A DNA stretch of 64,000 nt from Enterococcus avium ATCC 14025 (GTDB lineage Bacteria > Bacillota > Bacilli > Lactobacillales > Enterococcaceae). Shown here one piece after another: positions 1 to 9,709 of the stretch; position 1 is the first letter of the stretch; the number at the start of each line of letters is the position of its first letter. The translations under genes were made by a program, and so were the position numbers. The notes below the pieces were generated by a model that saw nothing but the letters and a program-made list of their open reading frames with translations, was not told the origin of the DNA and did no database searches. The stretch is taken from positions 118,876 to 182,875 of the forward strand of contig NZ_KE136368.1 of the NCBI RefSeq assembly GCF_000406965.1, written 5' to 3'.

Positions 1-1
1 G

Positions 2-265
2 TGGCTGCCTGTCGCAGGGTTTGTCATCGCAGGCTATCAGCATGTTGTGGCGAATATGTTTTTGGTAGCTGCTGGAGTGTTAGCAGGTGGATTAACGATT
101 GGCCAATTCATTGAAAATATGGTATTCGTCTGGACGGGAAATCTAGTTGGCGGCGGCGTTATTCTAGCTGGCATGTACTTCCTTGCCTTTAAAGTGGGGA
201 TGAAACAAAACACCGAAGGATTGGAAAGTACGAAGACTTCCTCTATAATAGTGGAGGAAAAATAA
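2..265 (+). CDS. Formate/nitrite transporter family protein, C-terminal part (5' end outside window)
   Basis: This is the last 87 residues of an integral-membrane anion channel of the FNT family (FocA/NirC type), which moves formate or nitrite across the cytoplasmic membrane. The frame is open from base 2. The peptide QHVVANMF matches the family's conserved His-containing signature, and it is followed by two hydrophobic helices rich in Gly and a short polar tail. It lies 16 bp before hemC. In bacteria that make sirohaem for nitrite reductase, nitrite transporters often sit with tetrapyrrole genes, so nitrite is the likelier substrate. That is inference, because the upstream genes are not visible. 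Confidence 0.85.
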   Translation, partial: WLPVAGFVIAGYQHVVANMFLVAAGVLAGGLTIGQFIENMVFVWTGNLVGGGVILAGMYFLAFKVGMKQNTEGLESTKTSSIIVEEK

Positions 266-281
266 TTGATCGAGGAATACG

Positions 282-1178
282 ATGAGAAAATTAAAGGTTG
301 GGACAAGAAAGAGTCCCTTAGCCATGAAGCAAACACAAATTGTGATAAATTTGTTAATGACACACTGTCCACAGCTGGAAATCGAAATTGTCGGACTTTC
401 TACTAAAGGCGATCGACTGCAGCAGGCACCTTTGACTCAAATTGGAGGAAAAGGTGTCTTTGTTAAGGAAGTCGAATACCAGCTGCAACAAAAAAAGATC
501 GATTTTGCCGTACATAGCTTAAAAGATATGCCCGCCAACCTTCCTGACGACCTCATTCTAGCAGCTACGCCTAAACGTGCACAGCCATGGGATTGTCTGA
601 TTTTGAAGAATGACGCTGTACTTGAAGCTGAAAAAGAGGTAACGATTGGTACAAGTAGTCTGCGAAGAGCAAAACAGTTAGCGATGAAGTATCCTAATAT
701 GCGATTTGTTCCGATCCGTGGGAAAATAGAAACCCGTTTGGAGAAGATGGTAAGAGAAAAGATGGACGGGACTGTTCTTGCTTGCGCTGGATTAGAACGA
801 ATGAACTATTTTGATCAATTATCTAGCTATAAGATATTGCCTCCAGAATTATGTGTCCCTGCAATTGGTCAGGGGATTTTAGGTGTTGAATGTCGAAAAG
901 AAGATCGCGAGGTTTTTGATTTGTTAGTTCAAATAACGGATGAAAAAACATCTTCAGCGGCAACGGCAGAACGTTTCTTTTTACGTCAAATGAATGGCAA
1001 TTGCGACCTTCCGATCGGGGCCTTCGCCGAGAAAAATGGGCAGGTATGGGATTTCTATGCTTTTTTGGCCGAGAATATGGATGCTACAGGCAGACAGCTT
1101 CACTTGTTAGGAGACGATCCGCTATCCTTAGCGGAACAGGCGGTCAAGGAGTTATTTTCTCAAAAAACCTATTGTTGA
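282..1178 (+). CDS. hemC: Hydroxymethylbilane synthase (porphobilinogen deaminase)
   Basis: HemC joins four porphobilinogen units into hydroxymethylbilane, the precursor of uroporphyrinogen III, haem and sirohaem. The 298 residues match the usual length of about 300-310. Visible signatures are KVGTRKSPLA at the N-terminus, DFAVHSLKDMP, GTSSLRRAKQL, VPIRGKIETR and the C-terminal GNCDLPIG. In the last of these, Cys241 should carry the dipyrromethane cofactor. ATG 282 follows a GAGGAA site. It is the last gene before a terminator at 1189-1225. Most enterococci lack a full haem pathway, so together with the FNT gene this suggests a sirohaem or nitrite-reduction cluster continuing upstream (inference). 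Confidence 0.95.
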   Translation: MRKLKVGTRKSPLAMKQTQIVINLLMTHCPQLEIEIVGLSTKGDRLQQAPLTQIGGKGVFVKEVEYQLQQKKIDFAVHSLKDMPANLPDDLILAATPKRAQPWDCLILKNDAVLEAEKEVTIGTSSLRRAKQLAMKYPNMRFVPIRGKIETRLEKMVREKMDGTVLACAGLERMNYFDQLSSYKILPPELCVPAIGQGILGVECRKEDREVFDLLVQITDEKTSSAATAERFFLRQMNGNCDLPIGAFAEKNGQVWDFYAFLAENMDATGRQLHLLGDDPLSLAEQAVKELFSQKTYC

Positions 1179-1188
1179 TATGAAAGAA

Positions 1189-1225
1189 AGATTTCGTGGT
1201 CATTAGGATCACGGAGTCTTTTTTT
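1189..1225 (+). terminator. Rho-independent terminator after hemC
   Basis: A 10-bp stem with two G-U pairs (1189-1198 with 1210-1219) is followed by seven T residues. It lies 11 bp past the hemC stop. Confidence 0.75.
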
Positions 1226-1362
1226 GCGATTTGTTAAGGTTGAGATGTAGATGTCGTTTTTAACCAAAAATAGAACAAGTTGGTTAGCCAAATCGTATGC
1301 TTGAGTTAGCTTTGGCAAAATTAGGAATACTTGAATTTCCCATTGCTAGGAAAAAAGTAAGT

Positions 1363-1392
1363 TTGTGAGGCCAGCATAGATTTTCCTATAAT
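1363..1392 (+). promoter_or_regulatory. Putative promoter of the Lac-family PTS / beta-glycosidase operon
   Basis: A perfect TATAAT at 1387-1392 lies 18 bp after a TTGTGA -35-like hexamer at 1363-1368, and about 30 bp before the first gene. The -35 match is modest. The 1179-1406 gap otherwise holds only the hemC terminator. Confidence 0.5.
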
Positions 1393-1424
1393 AAGCTTGT
1401 AAATAAATGAAAGTGGTGAAGAAA

Positions 1425-1730
1425 ATGAAAAACATCTTGTTAATTTGCGGTTCAGGTGCTTCAAGTGGCTTTATGGCAGCGGCGATCAGAAAAGCAGCCA
1501 AAAAAAGAAAGGTTGAAGTAACAGTTAAGGCTGCCAGCGAATCGCAATTGGACGATCGGATTAATGAAATCGATTACTTGCTGATAGGACCACATTTGTC
1601 TTATATGCTAAATGATCTTCAAGAGCAAACCAAAGACAAAAATGTCAAGGCGGCAGTGATTCCGCAAGCAGTTTATGGGACGTTGAATGGAGAGAAAGCG
1701 TTGGATTTGATTTTAAAAATGGAGGGTTAA
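1425..1730 (+). CDS. PTS lactose/cellobiose-family EIIB component
   Basis: This cytosolic phosphocarrier takes phosphate from EIIA on a cysteine and passes it to the sugar bound by EIIC. The N-terminus MKNILLICGSGASSGFMA has the family P-loop with catalytic Cys8 in CGSGASSG. The length of 101 residues is normal. I chose ATG 1425 over the in-frame ATG at 1407 because a GTGGTGA site lies just before it and the protein then begins directly at the first strand. The EIIC gene starts 3 bp after its stop. The downstream glycosidase suggests a beta-glucoside substrate. Confidence 0.9.
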   Translation: MKNILLICGSGASSGFMAAAIRKAAKKRKVEVTVKAASESQLDDRINEIDYLLIGPHLSYMLNDLQEQTKDKNVKAAVIPQAVYGTLNGEKALDLILKMEG

Positions 1731-1733
1731 CTG

Positions 1734-2999
1734 ATGGATAAAATTATGAATTTTATGACGAATTCCTTTGCTCCTAAAGTGAATAAAGTAGTAAAAAATC
1801 CTTGGATTTCCGCTATTCAGGATTCGATCATGGTGGCATTGCCGCTAGTTTTTGTCGGCTCATTAGTAACCGTGGTGTCACTATTAAAAAATATTTTCAG
1901 CGGCATGCCTGATTTTTCCATGATTAGCAATTTTTCATTTGGGATGTACGCATTAGTAGTAGCGTTTTTAATTCCTTATTACTTGATGGAGAAAAAAGGC
2001 TATGGTGGTCAGAAGCTGATTTCTGGTGCAGCTTCACTGGTATTATTCATGATGCTGCTTTTTCCAACAATGACAGCCGACGGTGAGGCGGTCTTCATTC
2101 TTTCTCGCTTCGGTGCTACAGGTATGTTTTTATCAATGATTACTGGACTATTTGTCGGTTTTGTCATGAATTTTGCTGTGAAGTATTCCTTCTTTGATGA
2201 AGATACACCGATTCCCGATTTTGTCGTAGGTTGGTTCAATAGTTTACTGCCAATCACCTTTATCTTACTGGTAGGCTGGCTGATCACATTCCAATTCAAA
2301 ATCGATTTCTTTGATGTTGTCTTGCTAGTCTTCAGTCCATTGGCAAGCATTGTCCAATCGTATCCGGGCTTTGTGTTATCCGTTTTCATTCCTGTATTTC
2401 TATATACATTCGGGATTTCTGGCTGGGTAATGATGCCTGTGGTTTATCCGGTTTACATGTCAGGTTTGGCAGCGAATGCTGAAGCTGTGGCAAATGGTGG
2501 ACAAGCAATCAACATCGCTACTCAAGAAACCTGTTACGCCTTTTCGTTGATGGGTGGGATCGGAACAACATTGGCTTTATCTGTGATGATGCTTTTGTTG
2601 AGTAAATCTGCGCAATTAAAAGCAATCGGTAAAGCAGTCATCATTCCTTCGATCTTTAACATCAATGAACCATTGGTATTTGGAGCACCGATCGCCTTTA
2701 ATCCTTACTTGATGGTGCCAATGTGGATCAATAGTATTATTGTTCCAACGATTGCTTATGTAACAATGTCACTAGGATTAGTCAACATACCGTCTAGCAC
2801 ATTTCTGTTGTGGTATATGCTATATCCATTTACATCTTACTTGGCGACGCAGGATTGGCGAGCGATTGTTGTATGTGTGTTGATTTTTGCCATTACGTGG
2901 CTGATATTCCTGCCGTTCTTTAAGGCCTATGACAATTCATTGGTAAAACAAGAAGCTCAGGAGGCCATGGAGGAAGCAGAGGCAGAAGCCGTTCATTAA
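1734..2999 (+). CDS. PTS lactose/cellobiose-family EIIC permease
   Basis: This integral-membrane permease binds and translocates the sugar during phosphorylation. Its 421 residues contain about ten hydrophobic segments. The motif SIFNINEPLVFGAPIAFNP, near residues 305-323, is the typical cellobiose/diacetylchitobiose EIIC substrate-site sequence. The N-terminal amphipathic stretch (NSFAPKVNKVVKNPWISAIQ) and the acidic C-terminal tail are usual for the family. Its ribosome site, GGAGGG, lies within the end of the EIIB gene, so translation is probably coupled. Substrate is inferred as an aryl or alkyl beta-glycoside, not shown directly. Confidence 0.93.
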   Translation: MDKIMNFMTNSFAPKVNKVVKNPWISAIQDSIMVALPLVFVGSLVTVVSLLKNIFSGMPDFSMISNFSFGMYALVVAFLIPYYLMEKKGYGGQKLISGAASLVLFMMLLFPTMTADGEAVFILSRFGATGMFLSMITGLFVGFVMNFAVKYSFFDEDTPIPDFVVGWFNSLLPITFILLVGWLITFQFKIDFFDVVLLVFSPLASIVQSYPGFVLSVFIPVFLYTFGISGWVMMPVVYPVYMSGLAANAEAVANGGQAINIATQETCYAFSLMGGIGTTLALSVMMLLLSKSAQLKAIGKAVIIPSIFNINEPLVFGAPIAFNPYLMVPMWINSIIVPTIAYVTMSLGLVNIPSSTFLLWYMLYPFTSYLATQDWRAIVVCVLIFAITWLIFLPFFKAYDNSLVKQEAQEAMEEAEAEAVH

Positions 3000-3032
3000 A
3001 AATAACTATAAGCTATTAGCAGGAGGTCGCAT

Positions 3033-4846
<1,814 letters not shown>

Positions 4847-4853
4847 TCAATTG

Positions 4854-4883
4854 AAAAGTTGATCTTTGTGATCAACTTTTCTT
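4854..4883 (+). terminator. Hairpin between the glycosidase and its regulator
   Basis: A perfect 11-bp inverted repeat (4854-4864 with 4870-4880, 5-nt loop) is followed by TCTTT. It lies 8 bp after the glycosidase stop and just before the regulator's ribosome site. It may terminate part of the transcription or attenuate the regulator. The T run is short. Confidence 0.55.
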
Positions 4884-4900
4884 TGAATGGAGGTGTAAAT

Positions 4901-6796
4901 GTGCTGACTAAAAAAGAAAAAGAGCTGATTGATTATTTAAATAAAAAAGCTCGTTGGGTAACCTCAGATGAACTAGCTGAATTTAGCAGTTGCACCACTC
5001 GTACGATTCGTAATCGTATTGCCAAGATCAATCAAAACAATCCAGCGCTTATTTTAACCAGTCATCGCGGCTACCAGCTGAATGGGGAAGTAGGTATCGA
5101 GTCAGGCGGCACCGAGGATCGCAAATCTCGAATCTTTTTGGAGCTGTTGAAGCATTCGTCGGAGGGAGTCGACTTTTATGAATTGGCGGAGAAGCTTTTC
5201 ATCTCTGAATCTACGTTAAAAAATGATATCCAGCAATTAAAAAAAGAAATCACCAACGATGCGATTCAAATTGTTTTCGAACAAGATTATATTAAGCTGA
5301 CGGGACCAGAACGGGCAAAGCGACGTTATCTTATCTCACTTTTATACAATGAAAGTGACCTGCAGGAAAAGCTGAAGGTCAGTATTCAGCAAATGATTGG
5401 GTATATTTCGCTGGAAAAGCTGCAGCAGACGATTCAAAACGTGTTGACTGAAAACAATATCCAGATCAATCAATACTCGCTGAATAACATCGTACTCCAC
5501 TTCGCTATCAGTATTGAACGTATTCGCCAAGGGCATAGCCTAAAGAAAAGCTTGAATGAAAATCCCGCACAAAACAGTCCGGAATTCTTAATCGCAGAAG
5601 AAATCAGCAATCAATTGGCACAGCAATACGGTATTCATTTTTCCCATGCAGAATTAGAGCAATTGTCATTATTATTTATTGGCATGCAAAATGAAAACTT
5701 AGCAAAGGAAAAGAATCAGCAGCTCTCCAGCTTTGTTGATCCCAAAATCATCAGCGCCTTAAAGGATGTCTTAGCCGAGGTAGAGCGGACCTATTTAGTC
5801 GAATTGAACGATGAGGAATTTTTCAATAAATTAGCGATTCATCTACAAAGTCTGTATTATCGTTCTCACTACGAAACCTTTACTCGCAATAGCAGCTTGT
5901 TGGATTTAAAAACAGCCTATCCGTTGATTTATGATCTAGCCGTGTACATTTCTTCTTTAATTCAAGATCGCTTAGCTATCTGGTTCAATGATGACGAAAT
6001 TTCATTCATTGCTTTACATATTGGGTCATTTCTTGAAACGCAAAAGCATTTTCGTAATCAGATTACCATTCAATTAGTAGTGAACGATTATCATGATATT
6101 GGCAGAAATCTAAGGAAAGAAATTGAAGAACGCCTCGGAGAAAATATCAACGTCATAGTGACGGAAAAATGGAAAGCTGCGAATGCTGATTATGATTTAT
6201 TGCTAACGACAGATCGGGAAACAGCTTCTAAAAACGAAGGGGCCGTTTTTATCCATCCTTTTTTAACCGACAAAGATGTTAAAAAAATTGAAAAACGAAT
6301 TGATGCCTTAAAATCACAGCGGGAAAAAAGACGCATGTATCAAACCATCGAAAAATTCATTTTGCCAGAATTGTATTTCAATCAGTTTGATCCTGCTGGA
6401 TTAACGCCGATGGAAATACGAAGTCAAATCAATCAACGAATGGTCAATGAACACTTTGTGGACGCTCATTTCTTAGAAAAGGTAGAAAAGCGTGAGCGGA
6501 TGTCTCCAACCAGCTTTCCATCAGGAATCGCAGTCCCCCATTCTGTCGAGCTGGAAGCCAAAAGAAGCGGAGTGGCAATCATGACGCTGCAAGAACCATT
6601 GGTTTGGGCTGATCATACGATTAAGCTAATCGCTTATATTGCTATTAATAAAGAAGAAGCAAATGAATTCAATGATTTTTTTGAGAAATTTATTGAGATT
6701 GTTTCAGAACCGATCAATACCAAGCAGTTGAGTATGAGCGAAGATTATGAGGCGTTTATTTTACGTTTGAAGGCGATGGTGGAGGCCGATGAGTAA
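4901..6796 (+). CDS. BglG/LicR-type transcriptional activator with PRDs and PTS domains
   Basis: This DNA-binding regulator is controlled by PTS phosphorylation and probably activates the upstream PTS-glycosidase operon. I chose GTG 4901 because GGAGGTG precedes it; the frame is open to 4859 but that part falls in the hairpin. Its 631 residues comprise two N-terminal HTH domains (about 1-150, with the motif CTTRTIRNRI), two PRDs with candidate His in NIVLHFAI and FIALHIGSF, an EIIB-like segment, and a C-terminal EIIA domain of the mannitol/fructose type with His547 in GIAVPHSVE. The EIIB-like part lacks an obvious catalytic Cys. The stop overlaps the next gene by 8 bp. Confidence 0.9.
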   Translation: MLTKKEKELIDYLNKKARWVTSDELAEFSSCTTRTIRNRIAKINQNNPALILTSHRGYQLNGEVGIESGGTEDRKSRIFLELLKHSSEGVDFYELAEKLFISESTLKNDIQQLKKEITNDAIQIVFEQDYIKLTGPERAKRRYLISLLYNESDLQEKLKVSIQQMIGYISLEKLQQTIQNVLTENNIQINQYSLNNIVLHFAISIERIRQGHSLKKSLNENPAQNSPEFLIAEEISNQLAQQYGIHFSHAELEQLSLLFIGMQNENLAKEKNQQLSSFVDPKIISALKDVLAEVERTYLVELNDEEFFNKLAIHLQSLYYRSHYETFTRNSSLLDLKTAYPLIYDLAVYISSLIQDRLAIWFNDDEISFIALHIGSFLETQKHFRNQITIQLVVNDYHDIGRNLRKEIEERLGENINVIVTEKWKAANADYDLLLTTDRETASKNEGAVFIHPFLTDKDVKKIEKRIDALKSQREKRRMYQTIEKFILPELYFNQFDPAGLTPMEIRSQINQRMVNEHFVDAHFLEKVEKRERMSPTSFPSGIAVPHSVELEAKRSGVAIMTLQEPLVWADHTIKLIAYIAINKEEANEFNDFFEKFIEIVSEPINTKQLSMSEDYEAFILRLKAMVEADE

Positions 6797-7421
6797 AAAC
6801 TTTCTAGGCCGGTTGTTCTTAGTGATTTTTGGTACGATCTTGATGGGTCTTGGAATCGAAATGATCGTGGTGGCCAATCAAGGCTTTGATTCTGTTAGTA
6901 CGTTGATCTTAGGCTTAATGCAACATACAGCGATTCCTTTTGGACGCTGGAGTCAATTGATAAGCTTCCTATTTTTATTGATGACTTTTTTGTATAATCG
7001 CAGGATTTTAGGAATCGGCAGTCTCATCAATACATTCCTAGTTGGTGAGACCATCAATCGAACGGCAAATATTTTTCAATCCATCGATTTTTTTCAGAAC
7101 AGTATGGGAAGTTCTGTTTTAGGCTTTTGTGTAATGGCACTAGGCACAGCGATCTATTTAACAGGTGGTTTAGGTTCAGGTCCATTGGAGGGAATGATGT
7201 TTTGTGTCTGCGATTGTTTACAGGTTTCTCTGCAAAAGGGCAGAATCATACTAGATTTTATCATTGTCGTTAGTGGAATACTTTTAGGCAGTACCTTTGG
7301 CGTTGGCACAGCCTTTGCTATTTTTCTCTTAGGTCCTATGATCCAGCTTTGCTTATCTTTGTTAAAACGAGTTGCTGTAAGTAGCACAACGTTTCGCAGT
7401 AAAAAGCAATTATCAAAATAA
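6789..7421 (+). CDS. YczE/YitT-like integral membrane protein
   Basis: This 210-residue protein has about five hydrophobic segments and the repeated small-residue motifs (GTILMGLGIEMIVVANQG, TGGLGSGPLEG) seen in the YczE/YyaS/YitT membrane protein family. The biochemical role of that family is not established. Its start overlaps the regulator gene by 8 bp, so it belongs to the same operon and may be translationally coupled. Whether it helps sugar or aglycone export, or senses something for the regulator, cannot be told from sequence. Confidence 0.75.
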   Translation: MSKNFLGRLFLVIFGTILMGLGIEMIVVANQGFDSVSTLILGLMQHTAIPFGRWSQLISFLFLLMTFLYNRRILGIGSLINTFLVGETINRTANIFQSIDFFQNSMGSSVLGFCVMALGTAIYLTGGLGSGPLEGMMFCVCDCLQVSLQKGRIILDFIIVVSGILLGSTFGVGTAFAIFLLGPMIQLCLSLLKRVAVSSTTFRSKKQLSK

Positions 7422-7502
7422 AATTGGTCTTTTAAAGGATGTACAAAGTCTTGCGCATCCTTTTCGTAAGAGCGAGAAGAAGAGAACCGTTTAATAAAAA
7501 AA

Positions 7503-7556
7503 GCACTACGTTAATTAGTTGGTGATTCCAAAACTAATTGACGTAGTGCTTTTTTT
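7503..7556. terminator. Bidirectional terminator between convergent genes
   Basis: A long stem (7503-7520 with 7532-7549) is flanked by A residues on the left and seven T residues on the right. It can terminate the rightward glycosidase operon and also the leftward RpiR gene, whose stop codon is at 7555-7557. Confidence 0.85.
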
Positions 7557-8403
7557 ATTCCTTTAAACTCAAGATGACTTTTCGAACTTTGGAAATCGTT
7601 TCTTGCGCATTTTTACTGTTATAGAACATCAAAATCACGTAAAGGGAATCGATGATGCTCAATTGAGCAATTCGGGAAGCCAATGCTTCAGAGCGGAATT
7701 CGATTTCCTCAGAGATGGAGATAAAGACGACATCGCCTAATTTAGCTAAGGGTGAATTGGCCTGGCTAGTAATAATAATGACTTTTGTTCCAGCTTTTTT
7801 GACAGCTTCGGCCATATGGATGGTTTCCTTTGATTTGCCTGAATGGGAAATAAACAGAGCACAATCTTCATCCGTAAGTAAAGAGGCCTCCATTAACTGA
7901 ATATGGTAATCCGTACTATGCCCAACGGAAATAGGAGAACGTAAAAACTTATGGTAGGCATCGGTGGCTACGATTTCTGATCCGCCGACGCCAAAGAAAT
8001 ACAGCCGCCTGGATTCGGAGATCATTTTAACCGCCTTTTTTAAATCCTCTTCCTTTAGTAATTTTTTCGTGTCGGTCAAAGTAGTCATGTTTGAATCGAA
8101 AACTTTTTGGGCCATCGTTAATTCAGAATCGTCCTTTTGAACATTTTCGTGAATCGTCACAGCCGTTAAATCATTTTCTTGCTTCAATAAAGCCATTTTA
8201 AAATCCTTAAAGCCGTTAAAGCCTAAAGTTTTGGTGAATTGAAAGAAAGTAGAGTCAGCGATTCCCAGTTCAGCAGAAAGATCACTGATAGAGCTATGAC
8301 TAACTTTGTTTGGATTTTTCAATATGTAATCGGCAATGGCTTGTTCTTTCGGACTAAAATGCTTATACATTGATTTAATTTGTAAGTGAATAGGGCTAGA
8401 CAT
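7555..8403 (-). CDS. RpiR/MurR-family transcriptional regulator (HTH + SIS)
   Basis: This regulator has 282 residues, the usual RpiR length. The N-terminal HTH_6 domain (about 1-77) contains IADYILKNPNKVSHSSIS and LGIADSTFFQFTKTLGF. The C-terminal SIS domain (about 125-255) shows YFFGVGGSEIVATDAYHKF and CALFISHSGKSKETI, which usually binds phosphosugars. It is divergent from the sugar-acid operon that starts at 8698, with a palindrome over the intervening promoter. The most likely role is a repressor or activator of that operon, responding to a phosphorylated pathway intermediate (inference). Confidence 0.9.
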   Translation of the reverse strand: MSSPIHLQIKSMYKHFSPKEQAIADYILKNPNKVSHSSISDLSAELGIADSTFFQFTKTLGFNGFKDFKMALLKQENDLTAVTIHENVQKDDSELTMAQKVFDSNMTTLTDTKKLLKEEDLKKAVKMISESRRLYFFGVGGSEIVATDAYHKFLRSPISVGHSTDYHIQLMEASLLTDEDCALFISHSGKSKETIHMAEAVKKAGTKVIIITSQANSPLAKLGDVVFISISEEIEFRSEALASRIAQLSIIDSLYVILMFYNSKNAQETISKVRKVILSLKE

Positions 8404-8491
8404 CAGCGTTCCTCCTTCATTCAGTAGTAGTTACTCATAAGATACTAGGAAATAAATAAAAAATCAACAAAAATATTTTTTATTTTTTCTA

Positions 8492-8518
8492 TTTACAAAA
8501 AAATATTTTTTGTATAAT
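8492..8518 (+). promoter_or_regulatory. Putative promoter of the sugar-acid PTS operon
   Basis: TTTACA at 8492-8497 and an extended -10, TGTATAAT (TATAAT at 8513-8518), are separated by 15 bp. The short spacer is partly compensated by the TG extension. The promoter faces the dehydrogenase gene and overlaps the palindrome at 8495-8513. Confidence 0.55.
8495..8513. promoter_or_regulatory. Palindromic operator candidate for the RpiR regulator
   Basis: A 19-bp perfect palindrome with 8-bp arms (ACAAAAAA / TTTTTTGT, 3-nt centre) fills the space between the -35 and -10. A similar AT-rich half copy (ACAAAAATATTTTTTAT) starts at about 8467, roughly 28 bp upstream. Location in the divergent region and overlap with the promoter suggest binding by the adjacent RpiR protein. 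AT-richness makes chance symmetry possible. Confidence 0.45.
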
Positions 8519-8531
8519 GGAGACATAAGAT

Positions 8532-8545
8532 TGAATGCGTTATCA
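8532..8545 (+). promoter_or_regulatory. Candidate cre (CcpA) site
   Basis: TGAATGCGTTATCA matches 13 of 14 positions of the cre consensus TGWAANCGNTNWCA. It lies just after the predicted transcription start, a position where CcpA blocks elongation or initiation. Confidence 0.55.
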
Positions 8546-8697
8546 GAAATCGGTTTACTTATCGTCATTCGATTTGTAGGATGCTTTGTTTTTTTTAAAA
8601 AGGAGATGAACGGAATAAAAAAAGGTAGATAAGGTCTAGATAGAGCAGAGAAATTGGCATCATGAGTTGCAAAGCAAGTCTAAAAGGAGCTTTAAAC

Positions 8698-9696
8698 ATG
8701 GGAAAATACAAAATAGCGATCGTCAATTCAAGTAGTTTTGGAAAAATCTTCCATGAGCAGTTGGAGCGTTTGGAGAAGATCGGCGAGGTTCAGTCATTCA
8801 CTGTTGATGGAGAGATCGGCGGACGTGAGCTGGCAGAATTATTAAAGGGCTACAATATCATTATTGCGAGTGTCACCCCATTTTTCACACAGGAATTTTT
8901 TGATCATAAGGATGAACTCATTTTAATAACAAGACATGGAATCGGCTACAACAATATTGATATTGAAGCAGCACGTAAGCACGGGACACTTGTTTCAATT
9001 ATTCCAGCTTTAGTGGAAAGAGACGCAGTTGCAGAAAACAATATTACGAATCTGTTAGCCCTCTTAAGAAAAACAGTTGAAGCAGATTTAAGCGTCAAAA
9101 ACGATAGCTGGGAGGATCGAGCAAAGTTTGTCGGTCGAACACTGTTTAATAAAACCGTTGGAGTTATTGGCGTCGGAAATACCGGCAGCTGTGTCGTAGA
9201 AACCTTACGAAACGGATTTCGTTGCAATGTTTTAGCCTACGATCCGTATAAATCAGCACTGCATATTGAAAGCTATGGTGCAAAAAAAGTGGACCTGCCG
9301 CATTTACTAAAAGAGTCAGATATCATTTGCCTTTGCGCTAGTTTAAATGAAGAAAACTATCATATGATCTCTACAGCTGAAATTGCGCAAATGAAGGACA
9401 ATGTGTATCTTTCCAATAGCGCTCGGGGAGCATTATTAGACGAAGAAGCAATTGTCAGCGCTTTAAAATCTGGAAAAATCGCTGGTTTAGCGACAGATGT
9501 TTTAGAAGAAGAGCCAGGACGTAAGGATCATCCGTATCTTGCCTTTCGCAATGTGGTTATGACGCCGCACACTTCCGCTTATACGATGGAATGTTTGCAA
9601 GAAATGGGAGCGAAATGTCTGCGAGATGTTGAAGATGTCGTTGCTGGGAAGGTCCCTGAGCGTTCAGTTCAAGCTCAAAGCAATGTTTTAAGTTAG
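8698..9696 (+). CDS. D-2-hydroxyacid dehydrogenase family protein
   Basis: This NAD(P)-dependent oxidoreductase is in the D-isomer 2-hydroxyacid dehydrogenase family and interconverts a 2-oxo acid and a 2-hydroxy acid. With ATG 8698, after AAAAGGAGC, it has 332 residues. The Rossmann motif is VGVIGVGNTGS near residue 155. The catalytic Arg is probably in SNSARGALLDEEA and the catalytic His in MTPHTSAYTME. It is the first gene of the operon, 13 bp before the iron-ADH gene. A role on C2 of a phosphorylated aldonic acid fits the UxuA and Eda genes downstream, but that is inference. Phosphoglycerate or glyoxylate reductase activity cannot be excluded from sequence. Confidence 0.88.
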   Translation: MGKYKIAIVNSSSFGKIFHEQLERLEKIGEVQSFTVDGEIGGRELAELLKGYNIIIASVTPFFTQEFFDHKDELILITRHGIGYNNIDIEAARKHGTLVSIIPALVERDAVAENNITNLLALLRKTVEADLSVKNDSWEDRAKFVGRTLFNKTVGVIGVGNTGSCVVETLRNGFRCNVLAYDPYKSALHIESYGAKKVDLPHLLKESDIICLCASLNEENYHMISTAEIAQMKDNVYLSNSARGALLDEEAIVSALKSGKIAGLATDVLEEEPGRKDHPYLAFRNVVMTPHTSAYTMECLQEMGAKCLRDVEDVVAGKVPERSVQAQSNVLS

Positions 9697-9709
9697 AAAG
9701 GAGCGGAAA

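Noticed and set aside
7437..7465. Hairpin AAAGGATG / CATCCTTT after the YczE-like gene
   Set aside because: Long loop and weak T run; the stronger terminator at 7503-7556 explains the end of the operon.
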